Positions 20,385 through 32,023 of a stretch of 38,438 nucleotides of DNA are shown here, piece after piece. The notes beneath the pieces were generated by a model. That model did not search any database. It was not told the DNA's origin and saw only the letters and a list, made by a program, of their open reading frames with translations. How positions within the stretch are numbered: the first letter of the stretch is position 1; each line of letters opens with the position of its first letter. The DNA is taken from contig LVLI01000042.1 in NCBI GenBank assembly GCA_001687465.1, forward strand, positions 1 to 38,438, read 5' to 3'. This DNA is from Halocafeteria seosinensis (lineage: Eukaryota > Sar > Bigyra > Bicosoecida). The translations under genes were made by a program, and so were the position numbers.

Positions 20385-21488
20385 AGAACATACAAATTTA
20401 CACTATAAAATCTACAACAGATGCGTACTTATGCATGGAACGGCATCCAGGTAGCAATGCGCACACACTTAAATAAACCTAAGCTTAAAGTATAATTCCA
20501 ACCCTCCAGCCGTCAGGCGCAGCACCACCAGCATGCACCCCAAACAAGGAAGCGTGTATGTGTAATATGCATGCCAGAGGGTGCCCAGCGTTCGGATGAA
20601 TGGACGTTCACTATACTACTCACGTTCCTTGGTACGATATCTTCTGGTTTTCTCTTCCGTGGTCCTGTTGTCCGGGTTCCAGTCGGCCTTCTTCCGAACT
20701 CCTTTCTCTACTATTACGTTGCAGACCACAAGACAGAAAAAGAGAACCAGCCATTTTCAAACTTCGCCAGATGGACATGAATGCGTAATGTTAATTGCTC
20801 GGAGCGAATTGCGACTTGTTGCGAGTCGTGGGCGAGTCGTGGCCTGTTCGTCACCGTTCCAGAGCTGGAGCATTTCAGGACAAAGCACGGACATATCATG
20901 GGTGCACACTGTCTCGTACACCACACACATTTACAGATGATGGGTGTCCATCGACAAGCGTACGCCGATGCTCAAGGCCGCATCTTTGTACCTGTTGAAG
21001 CAGCAGGAGGGTTGTCTGGAGGAAATCGGTGATGGCTCCCCTCAGCTCGAGCCTCAATGTTGGGTTTGCGACTACAACACGCGCATGCAGTGACGTCGAG
21101 GATCTTCGGGTCGTTTTCTGTCTCTCTCTATGTACCCCCGCCGAGAGACCTTGCGCTTTTTGTTTCCCCCCCCAAGGTGTGCTGGATTCTTCCTTAGGTG
21201 TTCGTGTTCGCAGGAAGGCAAGCCATCGCCTTAGATCAGGAATCTCTTTCTACCGATTAAACGTCGGGACTCTATGTGTCCCCTGGTTAAACGTGAGTAG
21301 GCGAGGAATGAATGTACATCTCGTGTGGTTGCGCATGTGAGTAAATGAATGGGAGAACCGGGTTGGCTTCCATTGTGTAAAGGGTTTGAGAGTCTTTGTT
21401 TTGCGTGCATCTTGAATGATTGAGCGTCTCATACATGTGCAGAAGGTACACGACGAGGATGGGGCCACCATCGTTGTCATACAGCCGG
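20385..21488. promoter_or_regulatory. Shared divergent promoter region of the two giant genes
   Basis: About 1.1 kb between the two starts, with no convincing gene. It contains a CTCTCTC run near 21122 and a C8 tract near 21166. The leader regions next to the two start codons are not obviously similar to each other. Assignment as promoter rests on gene layout only. Confidence 0.55.
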
Positions 21489-24400
21489 ATGCAAGCTCTC
21501 GGGCGGCTAATCCTTTTCTCGGTGGGACTCGGAACTGCGCTGTGCATTACGATGATAGCCGACGCCTTCCCTTCCGGTTGCACGCATGAAATCTCAGTGA
21601 ACGACCAATGCTGCTACTGCTTCATTGGGACGTACATGGATGTCCAACTCAACGGGACGAATTTCTGCTGCGATTGCGAAGTAGGTCTACGATAGATTAC
21701 TACGATTCCTCAGCTCTCAGCAAGCGTGGAGTTTGTTTCCTTGCTTCGTTTATGTTTTGCAGCCTGGGACTGTAAATAACGAAGCGACATTCCAGCGATA
21801 TTTTTCGCGTGCTGAAACTTGCACGAAATGTCCCATCGGGACATTCCAGAAAGACTCTGGCAAAACCGAGTGCAATACTTGTCCTTTGGGTCGATACTCT
21901 GGTCAAGGTGCTACAGCATGCACGTCATGCGCTCCTGGTCGATTTCAGGATGATAAATTTAAGAGTGGTTGTAAAGAATGCCCTGCTGGCTTTGCAGAAG
22001 AATCCTCTGGTTCTTGGAGTTGTAACATATGCCCTAACGGATTTTATGCCAAACCGGAAGCCACAAGTTGCAGGCGGTGTCCAAGAGGATACATTGGTGA
22101 CACGGAAGGTTTAGAAGATTGCAGAATATGCGATAAGGGAAAGCATGCGGGACGCCAGGGTTTAACGTCCTGTAGTACCTGCTCCCCGGGTAATTTCGAG
22201 GACTCCATTGGGGCGGCATGGTGCAACAGATGTCCAGGCGGATACTATCAACCCAACAGTGGTGAAACCACATGCATCCAGGCCGATAAAGGTGATTACG
22301 CCAAACGAGGCGCGCGAAGTCAAACACCATGCCCAATGGGAAGGTATGCAGCGTCGCCCGGCTCGCCTAATTGGCGCTGCGAAGGCAAGGTACAAGCAGG
22401 GCGATACTCTCAGCAGTCCGGTCTAACGAGTAAAATCGCAGGCAGTCTTTGCCCGGCTGGACGCTATGGACGTGCAGGAGAGACGGACCCACAGTGTACT
22501 GCTGCATGCCCTGCTGGGTATTTTTGTAACACAGGGACTGGTGAGGGAGAGTACGAGGAGTGCGGCGACGTCTCCCTGTATTGTCCCCGTGGTAGCAAGG
22601 CTCCTCGGGAAGTCCCTGAGGGACACTATGCGTCTGGTAAAACGAAGCAGACTCAAGGCCACGCTCACTTATGTCAGCTTGGCCACTACTGCCAAAACTC
22701 GGAAATATTTAACTGCCCCAAAGGATACTACGGTGGAGAAAGAGGACTGACGGTAGAAACGTGCTCGGGTCCGTGCGATGACGGCTATCATTGTCCAGAA
22801 GGCAGCGAATCGCGAAGGCAAGAAGGATGTGCTCCCCCAGATGCTCCTAATGATGAGCGGACTCTATACTATTGCCGAAATGGGCTCCGAATGACGTGTG
22901 ACGATGGGTTTACTGGCCCGATCCATGGAAATAAAGCTACACGCACACGCTGTCATTCTTGCCCTCCTACTCATCGGTGTTTTAAGGGAAGGCGACTCTC
23001 TAAAATTTCGTGGAATGACCGTTATTGTAGATTTCATAACCGCAGACACACAATGTATGTTCGAGACGTAGATCTAGACTCAAGCCCCGAGTTGATTGGG
23101 GAAAGAGTATCAGCCGATGTTAGGGTTGCGAACGAGAAGCTGTATTATTGGGTGTCGTCCATCGTGGAAAATGGCAGAACTATCGAGGGTGGAAAGTGCG
23201 AAGATGATGTTACGGAGAACTCACCGATATCGATGGTGACACTCGTTGACCAACGTAATACGTTTGGCGAGGGAAACGAAAAGATCCAGCAGTATGATGG
23301 AATGCTCAAGGTCAACAACGGATCTACTCTGCGCTTTGCCCAGTGTGGGCGTTATGATGTACAAGTTGGTATTACTGTGGTTGAGTCTAACGTAAACGAG
23401 TCGGTTCCGGGTGTGCGCGCTGAGTTAACCGAGAAGTGCAATTTTGAGATAGTGGTAGAGTTTGCTAACTCCCCTCCGCAAAAAGTTGACGGCGATATCG
23501 AAGTCCCCGAAAAGATGGAAGTTTTTCGAGGAGCTGGCGTGATGGAATCTTTTGGAGACTCTCTTGCTCCCAAATTTGATGACCCCGATGGGCAAGAGCT
23601 CATGTTTATGCTATCTGAAACAGACGGAGAGGGTAACGATGTCGAGCACGACCATCCGTTTACAATTGGTTCCTGTAGCGGACAGATGAAAGTCCGTGAC
23701 CCGACCATGCTGATCAAACTGGACGAGACACGGGTTACCCTTTATATTATGGTAACTGATAATGCTCCTGACAGTCCGGGAAAACTTATTCAAGAGGTTC
23801 GAGTGAAATTGGTGCAACCGAATCGTCCTCCGCAACTAGCGGATGACCCCCCTGCTCTGTATGTCATAGAGAAATCTTCTGCAAGGACCCCAGTATACAC
23901 CGCGAAGGATCCTTCCGGTGTTAATACCACGAGTTTGCTGGATCCTGTCTTTGTAGTGGACCCTGATGGTGATAACCTCAACGTCTCGTTGTCACCATGC
24001 AGGAGGGAAAACTATTGCAATGCCTTCTCACTGTCTCCAGATGGGAACCTGACTGTGAAGCTTCCTGGATTCCTGTCTGTTGACCGACCGCGGGATCTTG
24101 CTCTCTTCGTGCGAGTGATTTACTCAGATCGAGATGCAGACCCGGTTGAAACGCTCCTCGAGCTGACTGTTCAAGAGTTGAGATCCTCCCCCTCTATTGA
24201 AACTACTTCATTTTCGTTCGACGAAGACGTGCAAAATGGCACCAAAATCGGCACGCTGGCAACTATGGATAATGGCGCGGCTAATTTCCTATATCATACC
24301 AAGTCGATCCGCAACAATCGTGGTGAAGAGGAGTCGCGGATTTCAGTATCGAGCGATGGAGACATCATGATAATTGATAACTCATTTAATTCGATTCTGT

Positions 24401-27400
24401 GTCGCGACGTGCCTTGCACAAATTGTGCAGACTTTGATCTATGGATTGAGGCGATCATCACGGCTGAAGTCACCGAGAGGACTGATTCCTTGCCTGGTCC
24501 AACAGAATCCGCGCCTACAGCAGTAAGGTTTGAAATAGGGCTGGTGAACCAGCCGCCGCGTTACATTGCTCCGGCTGAAGCCGTGACGGTAGAGGAGAAT
24601 ATTGCGACAACTGTGGTCGATATCTCGAGCTTCTTTTGTGACAGAGAGGGTGACAGCATGTTTTTTTCGATTGATCCAGATGCTACCGGTCCTGCAACTC
24701 AGTTTTCTCTGGGTAACGATGGGAATCTTGAACTTGAGGAGGCATTAGACTACGAACGCTTCCAGGTTGTCAATATTCCAGTTGTGGTACAAGACATTGG
24801 ATCTTTGGAATCTCAAGAAACAATACTCGATATTTTCGTCGTAGACGTGGGCGAACCTGGGATTGTTCATCCGGAGGAGATGCAGGTGCAAGAACTTTCC
24901 GAAGGGCAGGTTGGGAACATCACTGTAACTGACCCTGATATCTACGCCAGAACCAATAAGTGGTTGTCTTCAGAACCTTCGAATTACAAGATCCAACAGG
25001 ACACATTATCAGACAAGTTCGTTTTGGAAGAAGATGGAACAGTATACGTCGCCGAAGGATACATTCCTGATTTTGAGGATATCGCGACAGGAAAGGGGGA
25101 CATGGCACTGTTATCGCTCCAATATTCTGTGATCGATACTGTAAATGATGTGTCAGCTGAGCACACTCTGGAGATTCGTATTCTGGACGTCGCCGAAGCT
25201 CCTTTTTTCGAACCTCGGGAACAAAAGTTCTCCATTTCGATTGCATCGGAACCTGGGGATACACTTGGTACAGTCGAAGCTCTGACTCAAGACTTTGATG
25301 ATCCCACCTCGGTATTCCTGACAAGTAGCCCCTTTCCGAAGGAAGGTGCTTTAAGGAAACCGTTCTCTCTTACACTCCGCAAAAATGGACAACTGTTGGT
25401 TGAACCGGGAGTGCCCATAGACCTTAACAGCTTCGATGTGGACTCAGAGTATGAAATCCGTGTGCGCGCTGTTGACAGTCAAGGCTTGGAGGTAAACGGG
25501 ACGCATCGAATTAAAGTCACAAATCCGCAAGCGAATCCTTTTTGGGAGGAACCAAACGAATTTACAGAAGATGGTGACGGGAAAATTGTCCGATACATAG
25601 ATGAACACCACAGTGGAAAATACAACCACCTTAATCTGCTGTGTAAAGACCCTAATGAGCGAGAGGTGCGATATCAGATACTGTCGATGGATCCACGTGT
25701 GTATGGTGACATCCTTAAGTTTAATCGATTCGATGGAACATTGAGTGTTTCGGAACCGGGACTCTTGGATTACGAGACTCTCAAAAAGGATGGAGACACG
25801 ACGGTCTTCATTCGTTTGACTTGTCTTGATGACTTTAACGCGCAAGCAGACTTGTCTGGGATGCTCGAAATGCGTGTGAACAACGTCCCGGAGTCTCCAC
25901 AATTTCTTTCGGACAGTTCTTCGCTCGAATTTTCCGTGCACGAAGATGCACTTGAAGGCCTTGTACTTGGGGAGGTTTCAGCTTCTGATGAAGACTTTGA
26001 AAGCGCGTCAAACTTTTCGTTTACCATTGTGCCGGAAACGTCTGTCCCGTTCACAATGATAAAACCAACATTTGCTGAAGATGGACATGTTGGCCGAGTT
26101 AACCTTACAGTAGACGGTGAACTGGATTACGCCAAAACTTCTTCACACACGTTTCGGATCAGAGTAATGGATGAAGGAGGAAAAACAGCTGAGATTCCCG
26201 TCCACGTATCGATAGTGTTTGTTAATACGCCTCCCGAATTTGAGCGAAAGACCTACGAGATTTCAGCTCCTGAAAGCGCGACGAACGAGGATGTTTTAGC
26301 CACAATTGAAGATTTCTCTTTTAACGATAGGTATCTCGATCCGACTCACACTCTGAAGGTCATTTGGGCTGATTCTCCTGGATTGCTGACCGTTGTATCT
26401 AATAATGAGCTACGAGTAGCATCTGGTCGCTCGTTAAATTACGAGCAAATTTGGTACCACAAGTTTGCTATACGTGTTGAGGATGCTGGTGGTCTTTATG
26501 ACGATGCCAACGTCACCCTGTTTGTCAAGAACGTCAATGACATGGGTCTTCAGCAGGCAAGTGGCGGGCCGCATTCGACAAAGGGTGGGTCGATAATCAC
26601 TATTCAAGGTGCCGATTTAGGGCCCGTTTGGCGGCCAGCAACAATTAACGCCACTATCAGGTCTCCCGGCGGACACATGGTTCTCTTCAGTCAGTGCTCG
26701 CGAGGCCAGGAAGAAGACGGTTGGAACAACAAGAACATCGATTGCGAGGTACCATCGGGTGTAGGTGCAAGCCTTATCTGGACCGTGCACATTGATGAAG
26801 ACTCTACAGAAGCGCCATTTACAACACAATTTTTCGCGCCAGAGATTACCTCGCTTCAACACTGGCCAGAAAGTGCGTCGACAAGCGGTGGGGAACAGTT
26901 TCGCATCAAAGGCAAAAACTTTGGTCCCGAGCAATTGCCCTCGGCAAACGGACAGTACATTGCTAACCCAGTTGCAATTAGCTACGAAAGCTTGGAGGAC
27001 TTTCGAATGGGCACCTTGCAAGCATCGGATTGTGAAGTCATAAAAAAGGATGAGGAAATCCAGTGTACGACAGTTGAGGGCGCAGGCTCTGAATTACGCT
27101 TCCGGGCCACAATAGGTACTCTCAATAGTGGCTGGCAGCAACGTTCGCCTTGGAAAGAAACGGATAAGGGGTACCAGCATCCTTCTGTAGATTCAGTTGT
27201 GCCATTAAGCTTCAATTTTCCCACCGATGGCTTGCCCAGAGCTCTTCGAGTAGATGGACAAAACTTTGGTCCCTCCGACAACTTGATCACGGCCAAGATA
27301 GAAAATGAGCAATTTGAGTGGTCTCTCCCATGCAGTCGAAGCAATCATACAGTGCTCATATGTGATCTTCCTGAAGGTCTCGGTAGAGAATTGAGGGTCC

Positions 27401-30228
27401 GCGTAACTGTGGCCAAACAGATTTCGTCAATAGAGGGAGATGATGATACGATTTCCTATGATCCACCACAACTAGGAGAAGTAGTCGATGTAGTCGGTAA
27501 ACCCCCTCAGGATCTTAACACCGAGGGTAATGAGCTTGTCATCTTGATAGGCGAGAACTACGGCCCTGTCATCGAAAATGCGGTCACAAATGTGATTTCT
27601 GTACGATATGGAGATTCTCTGGAATACCAAGCCAAGGACTGCTTTGTCTCAGTGCCTCATGCACAGATCCGATGCATTACAGTAGAAGGAATCGGCAAGA
27701 TTCACAGTTGGCAAGTAGAAGCTGGCGGACAACACTCTAATTTACTGCTAGATGTCAGCAACTATCATCCGCCTGTTGTGGCGACATATTCCAGACCGAA
27801 TAGCAACGTCATTGGAGTGAACGATTTGAAGACCCCTGGGAATGAAACTGTGGTTATCCATGGTCGGTATTTTGGGCCTGCGGATACTGAAATTGATTTT
27901 GCGAAGTATGGTGATGACAACGTCACCTTTTTTGCTCAACAATGCGATGTATTGGACCATACAGTTATGCACTGTATGAGTGATGCGGGTGCAGGTGAGG
28001 GTCATTTTTGGGAGATTCAAATTGGGGGGCAGTCTTCCGAGATACCCACGACTGCTTACAAGGAACCTAGTATTAGTTACTTCGAAGGACATGATGGGTC
28101 GGATCCCCGGCGCTTGCGTACTACAGGGAATGAATGGATAGACATTGTTGGGGAAAATTTCGGGCCAAGGACTGCGTATCTGGAATCGGTTACATATGGT
28201 CCAAGGGGAGATGAGCATAGTGCCACAAGCTGTACGGTACACTCGCACCAGCGTATCCGTTGCCAGACTGCCCCAGCGCATGGACAGCTTCATAAGTGGC
28301 GAGTGGTGATTGCAGGTCAGCGCAGCAAATTAAGTGAGACAACTACCTCGTACGCACCTCCAGTGATATACTCTATTTTCCCGGATCACGGTCCTACAGG
28401 ATTTGACAAGTCTAGAGGAGTCATGCCGACTTTGAAGATAAATGGCACTGATTTGGGCGAAAACCTAGTACAGCGTATTCCCATTAAGGTCCGCATGGAT
28501 ACGGATGGCCAGCATCGGAAACTGAAAGAACTGGAAGAAGTAGTAGAAGACAGTGACGACGTGCTGAGCAGAGTTCTTGCTCGTCAGCAAGTGGATCCTT
28601 CAACGTGGATGGATGATATTGGCGCTCTGGGATTTCCGCCCTCAACTATGGAGCAGTGGCTGGATGACATCGTTTCCATTGACGTAGGGATTAGCGAGAT
28701 CGAACCTATTGAAGGCGGTGCCCCATATGAACAACAAATCTCGGTTGCACTGCCCTCGGGATTTGGAACTAACCGCCCACTGTTTGTTAGCATGGGTGGT
28801 ACGTTCTCTTTGCCTGTGCAGTTCCACTATGACCCACCCTCTATCGAGGGGATTTCGCCGTCAATTGAAGGTGACACCGTTTTGCTTACTATCTATGGTT
28901 CCAACTTCTGTGGCGGAAACTCTTGCGTCGGACCTTCGTGCTGCGGGCTACTACGCGTTGACGGTGTCCCTAGAGAAGTGGAGCCTGAGAACTATTTCCA
29001 TGATGAAATCCGTGAAAGGGTACCAAGTAGCATGCTCATATTTACGCCACGTGGACGGCCAACTGGAACAGTGCAGGTTTCTGTCCTGCATCAGTCTCAG
29101 TCGACGAATGTAAGGCCGTTCAAGGACCCCTTGCCTGAAATACCAAGACAAGAAGGCCGTGTTAAACTTAACGGATTTGCCACTGAGGGACTGGAAGACT
29201 TTAAACTTGTAGATGTGAAAGAAGTTCAAGAAGGTCACACTGCAGAGCAAGTAAGCGTGAGTATTGGGGGAGAACCCTGTACTTCTTTTCAGGTCGATCA
29301 AACAGTATTTGACGAATCGACTCAGACGTGGCGCGGAAATATCTCTTGCATTACCCCACCACAGATGGGAAAGGATCTTCTTGTCTCCATCGCAGTGGAC
29401 GGGAGAGAGGTTCCTAATTCGGATGTCACTGTGGATTACGCTTCTCCCAGCATTTGTGTTGTTGACTTCGATGACACAACACCGAATGTGGTGGTATTTG
29501 CTCGAGAAACAGACGAATGCTCAGATGTTTCTTCCCGTGGAGGGCGTGCCTTAGACGATTCCAAGAAGGAACGGCTCCCAACAACTGGAGCTGTTCTTCT
29601 CATCAAGGGGGATAATTTGGGATCCTCAGAATTGCCGTTTGATGAAGAACCAGTCTTATCCATTAGAGAGATTCAATCAGCGAAATTGGAGCTGCATGAT
29701 CATCATTTGTTGCGAGTGCGCATACCCCCAGGGGCCGGTGCAAGTCGCCGGGCTGAGTTCTTGGTGTCCGACTTTAGATCACCGGATTCATCTCCGGCGT
29801 TTATTTTCGGCTATATGGCACCACGTATAGACGAAATAGTAACGGCCCAACGTTCAACAGATCCTACCTCGGCCAGTTGGATACTTGTCTTCGGCGAGAA
29901 TTTTGGGCCACCTACAGGGAACTACAAAGCGCCATCTAGCGATGCGTACAGTCCTGAGATCCTCGTTGAGCTGGACACAGACCAGGACGGTGCTTTTGAA
30001 GCCGCTTGTACAGTATGGGGATCCAACCATACCATCATAGAGTGTCAATCTGCAGAGGATCAAGGAAACGAAATGTATGTGCGAGTGACCATTGATGACC
30101 AAACAACGGAGTCGCGGCACAGTCCAAAGCGAAGGGACGACTGCGAATCAGGCCTGAAACATGAAAGGCATGCCTTAGCTTTTATGCGAGTAAAACGAAG
30201 TGTCAAGCAAACAAAGGGGGCTGTGTGA
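21489..30228 (+). CDS. Giant secreted or surface protein: Cys-rich repeats, cadherin-like repeats, about ten IPT/TIG domains
   Basis: Exons 21489-21680 and 21763-30228, encoding 2885 aa. The 82-nt intron (GTAGGT...GTTTTGCAG, phase 0) sits after CCDCE. A signal peptide spans about residues 1-26 (MQALGRLILFSVGLGTALC). ATGs at 21435 and 21459 are alternatives; 21489 gives the start most like the paralogue. Residues about 84-465 are Cys-rich ephrin-receptor/TNFR-like repeats (CxxCPxGxF...C). Cadherin-like repeats lie at about 640-1657, with linkers such as DPDGQEL, DVAEAPFFEP and FVNTPPEF. TIG domains with the G(E/K/Q)NFGP hallmark start near residues 1671, 1771, 1887, 1986, 2087, 2184, 2284, 2434, 2671 and 2767. 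Many N-glycosylation sequons are present. The 8.5-kb exon is fully open. After about residue 2848 homology to the paralogue ends abruptly. The C-terminus is a short basic tail with no membrane anchor. A role in adhesion or recognition is inferred from domains only. Confidence 0.85.
21681..21762 (+). other. First intron of the plus-strand giant gene
   Basis: GTAGGT donor and TATGTTTTGCAG acceptor, 82 nt, phase 0. Same position as in the minus-strand paralogue. Confidence 0.88.
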
Positions 30229-30482
30229 GATGTCGCACAAACTGTAAAATAGAGCGCTACCTAATTCTGGATCCTCGGCTAGGAAGACCTGGTGGCATTG
30301 TTGCGAAAGAGAATGGTTAAGCCTAAAGCAATCCATAGAGAGATTGTAGTGTAAGCACCACCAATGTCTCGGTCAGTCTTCGAAACTCTTGAGCACTACT
30401 GCTGCTGTTTCGTCCGCTTTGACCAACAGGGGAGACTGGTGAATGTAGATCCTGGGCATTTCTTCACGCCCACAGGACTCGA

Positions 30483-30515
30483 TATCACTCGCGAAAAATT
30501 TTATCGCGAGTGATA
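30483..30515. repeat. 12-bp perfect inverted repeat, 9-nt AT spacer
   Basis: Arms TATCACTCGCGA and TCGCGAGTGATA enclose AAAATTTTA. It lies 255 nt after the giant gene stop. As RNA it would make a stable hairpin; as DNA it could bind a dimeric protein. Function unknown. Confidence 0.75.
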
Positions 30516-31930
30516 ACTCGAATCCGACTGTGCTGGCCTCGCTTACAGTGTATAATTTCGGGTTGAAATGTGTTTGTAGGCGGTGTTGTAATACTCAAAA
30601 GGGAAATGGAGCCTCCCTGGAGTAACGAAGATCCATTGTGGGGATCGTTTGAGCTTTAAGGCCTAGTTTAGGTACAGAAGTGAAACATCCTCGCCAGAGT
30701 ACGCGACCTGGGCGACGCGGCGTCGGGGAGAGGCACGCTCAAGTACTTGAAAAGGAATGCCAGGGACTCACCGTGAAGTAGGGAGATGCGGAACTATCCG
30801 ACACTGATGATGGCCGCGTTGTTGCGCCACGACGTGACTGATGGAGTGATTTCCGGCCACTCCTTACGACTGAGGCAACACGTAATCTGGATTTCTTAGG
30901 GTAGCAGCAACAGTAATTCCCATGGCATAGAGGTTGTTATACCTGTGCACAGCGACAGAAGGCGTTCTTTTGTGGGAATTAAAGTAGCCACTTCATTGCA
31001 ATACAACACAACAACAATGTGCATATAGTCACTATTATCACCAGCATAAATGGATATACAATCTCCGTTAGCGTTCATTCGGTATTTTGGAGGAAACTAC
31101 AAGTAAACGGACAGTTAACAACGAATAAGGACACCGTGCTAATAACTTGCGTGGTTGGCACTCCTCTCTCTTTTCCTCCAGAACTCGCTGCTTTGCACTA
31201 TAACTGTTCAGGTAGTATTTCCGTTTTGTTAATGTCCACAAATCTTTACCCAGTGAAGGTTGGTGCTCAAGCTGCTGGTTTTCACTTCTTCGTAAGTCAT
31301 CGAACAGAGGGTTACATGGATCACCTCCTCAAAAAATGTGACATTCTGCGCGGACGCGGTTTCATCGGTTCACCAGTATAAATTGTAAGCCTGGTATGCA
31401 CGACTTCAGTTTAATTTACCAACACACTCATTACCTTATTTTTAAGCTCGCGCTGTGTCTGGAGCTGAATTAGAGAAAAACAACTGCGTCAGCCTGATGA
31501 AATTAACTATCGAGCTAAGCTAACATCGAAACACCAACAAAATCGAACTGAAACGAATTAGTAGGATGTCTTCGTCATTTCATTCAGTGTCATTATTCGC
31601 ATGATCTCAAGTCGTACTGTTTCTGGTATCAGGATCATCTTACACAACTACTGTACCAGTCACTCGTTTTCTTCTCGGAGCAAACTCTACGCTAACGTCC
31701 TACCAGAACAGTCATTGCGAACAACAGATCAGACCGTGACAACCCATGCTTCCTGGGGCGACACGTCCATAACAGCACCCCATTCGCATGGCACAAGCAA
31801 GCTTGCACATTTCGCGCCGGAGTCAAGAGACACAACCAAGGAGCTGCTGTAGGGCACACATTCGAGGTACAACCGGTAGAAAATTGTGTCGCGACTGTTA
31901 CATCAATACGGAGCCAAATGTTGGTACGGA

Positions 31931-31957
31931 CTACTAGTGACTCACTAGTAGTGAGTC
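31931..31957. repeat. Two overlapping palindromes
   Basis: CTACTAGTGA-C-TCACTAGTAG (31931-31951) and GACTCACT-AGT-AGTGAGTC (31939-31957) share their middle bases, so two alternative hairpins are possible. They lie 67 nt beyond the stop of the minus-strand LRR gene, probably in its 3' region. Confidence 0.7.
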
Positions 31958-32023
31958 TATGGTATGGTTTTTCCGAGTAATCTGCGGCTGAGATTGCTCT
32001 GACTAGATTAACTATCTCCGCGA

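Larger units (their letters stand above)
30229..32023. other. Gene-poor interval with palindromes
   Basis: About 1.8 kb. No frame has a recognisable domain; one at 31019-31381 opens with GTG and has no ATG until its middle. Two palindromic structures (30483-30515 and 31931-31957) are listed separately. The end contains the 3' flank of the LRR gene. Confidence 0.5.

Noticed and set aside
28709-29113. Overlapping frames within the giant + gene
   Set aside because: These and many other frames in both giant genes are shadows of the long coding frame.
31019-31381. 120-codon plus-strand frame
   Set aside because: It opens with GTG, has no ATG until mid-frame, shows no domain and lies in gene-poor DNA.
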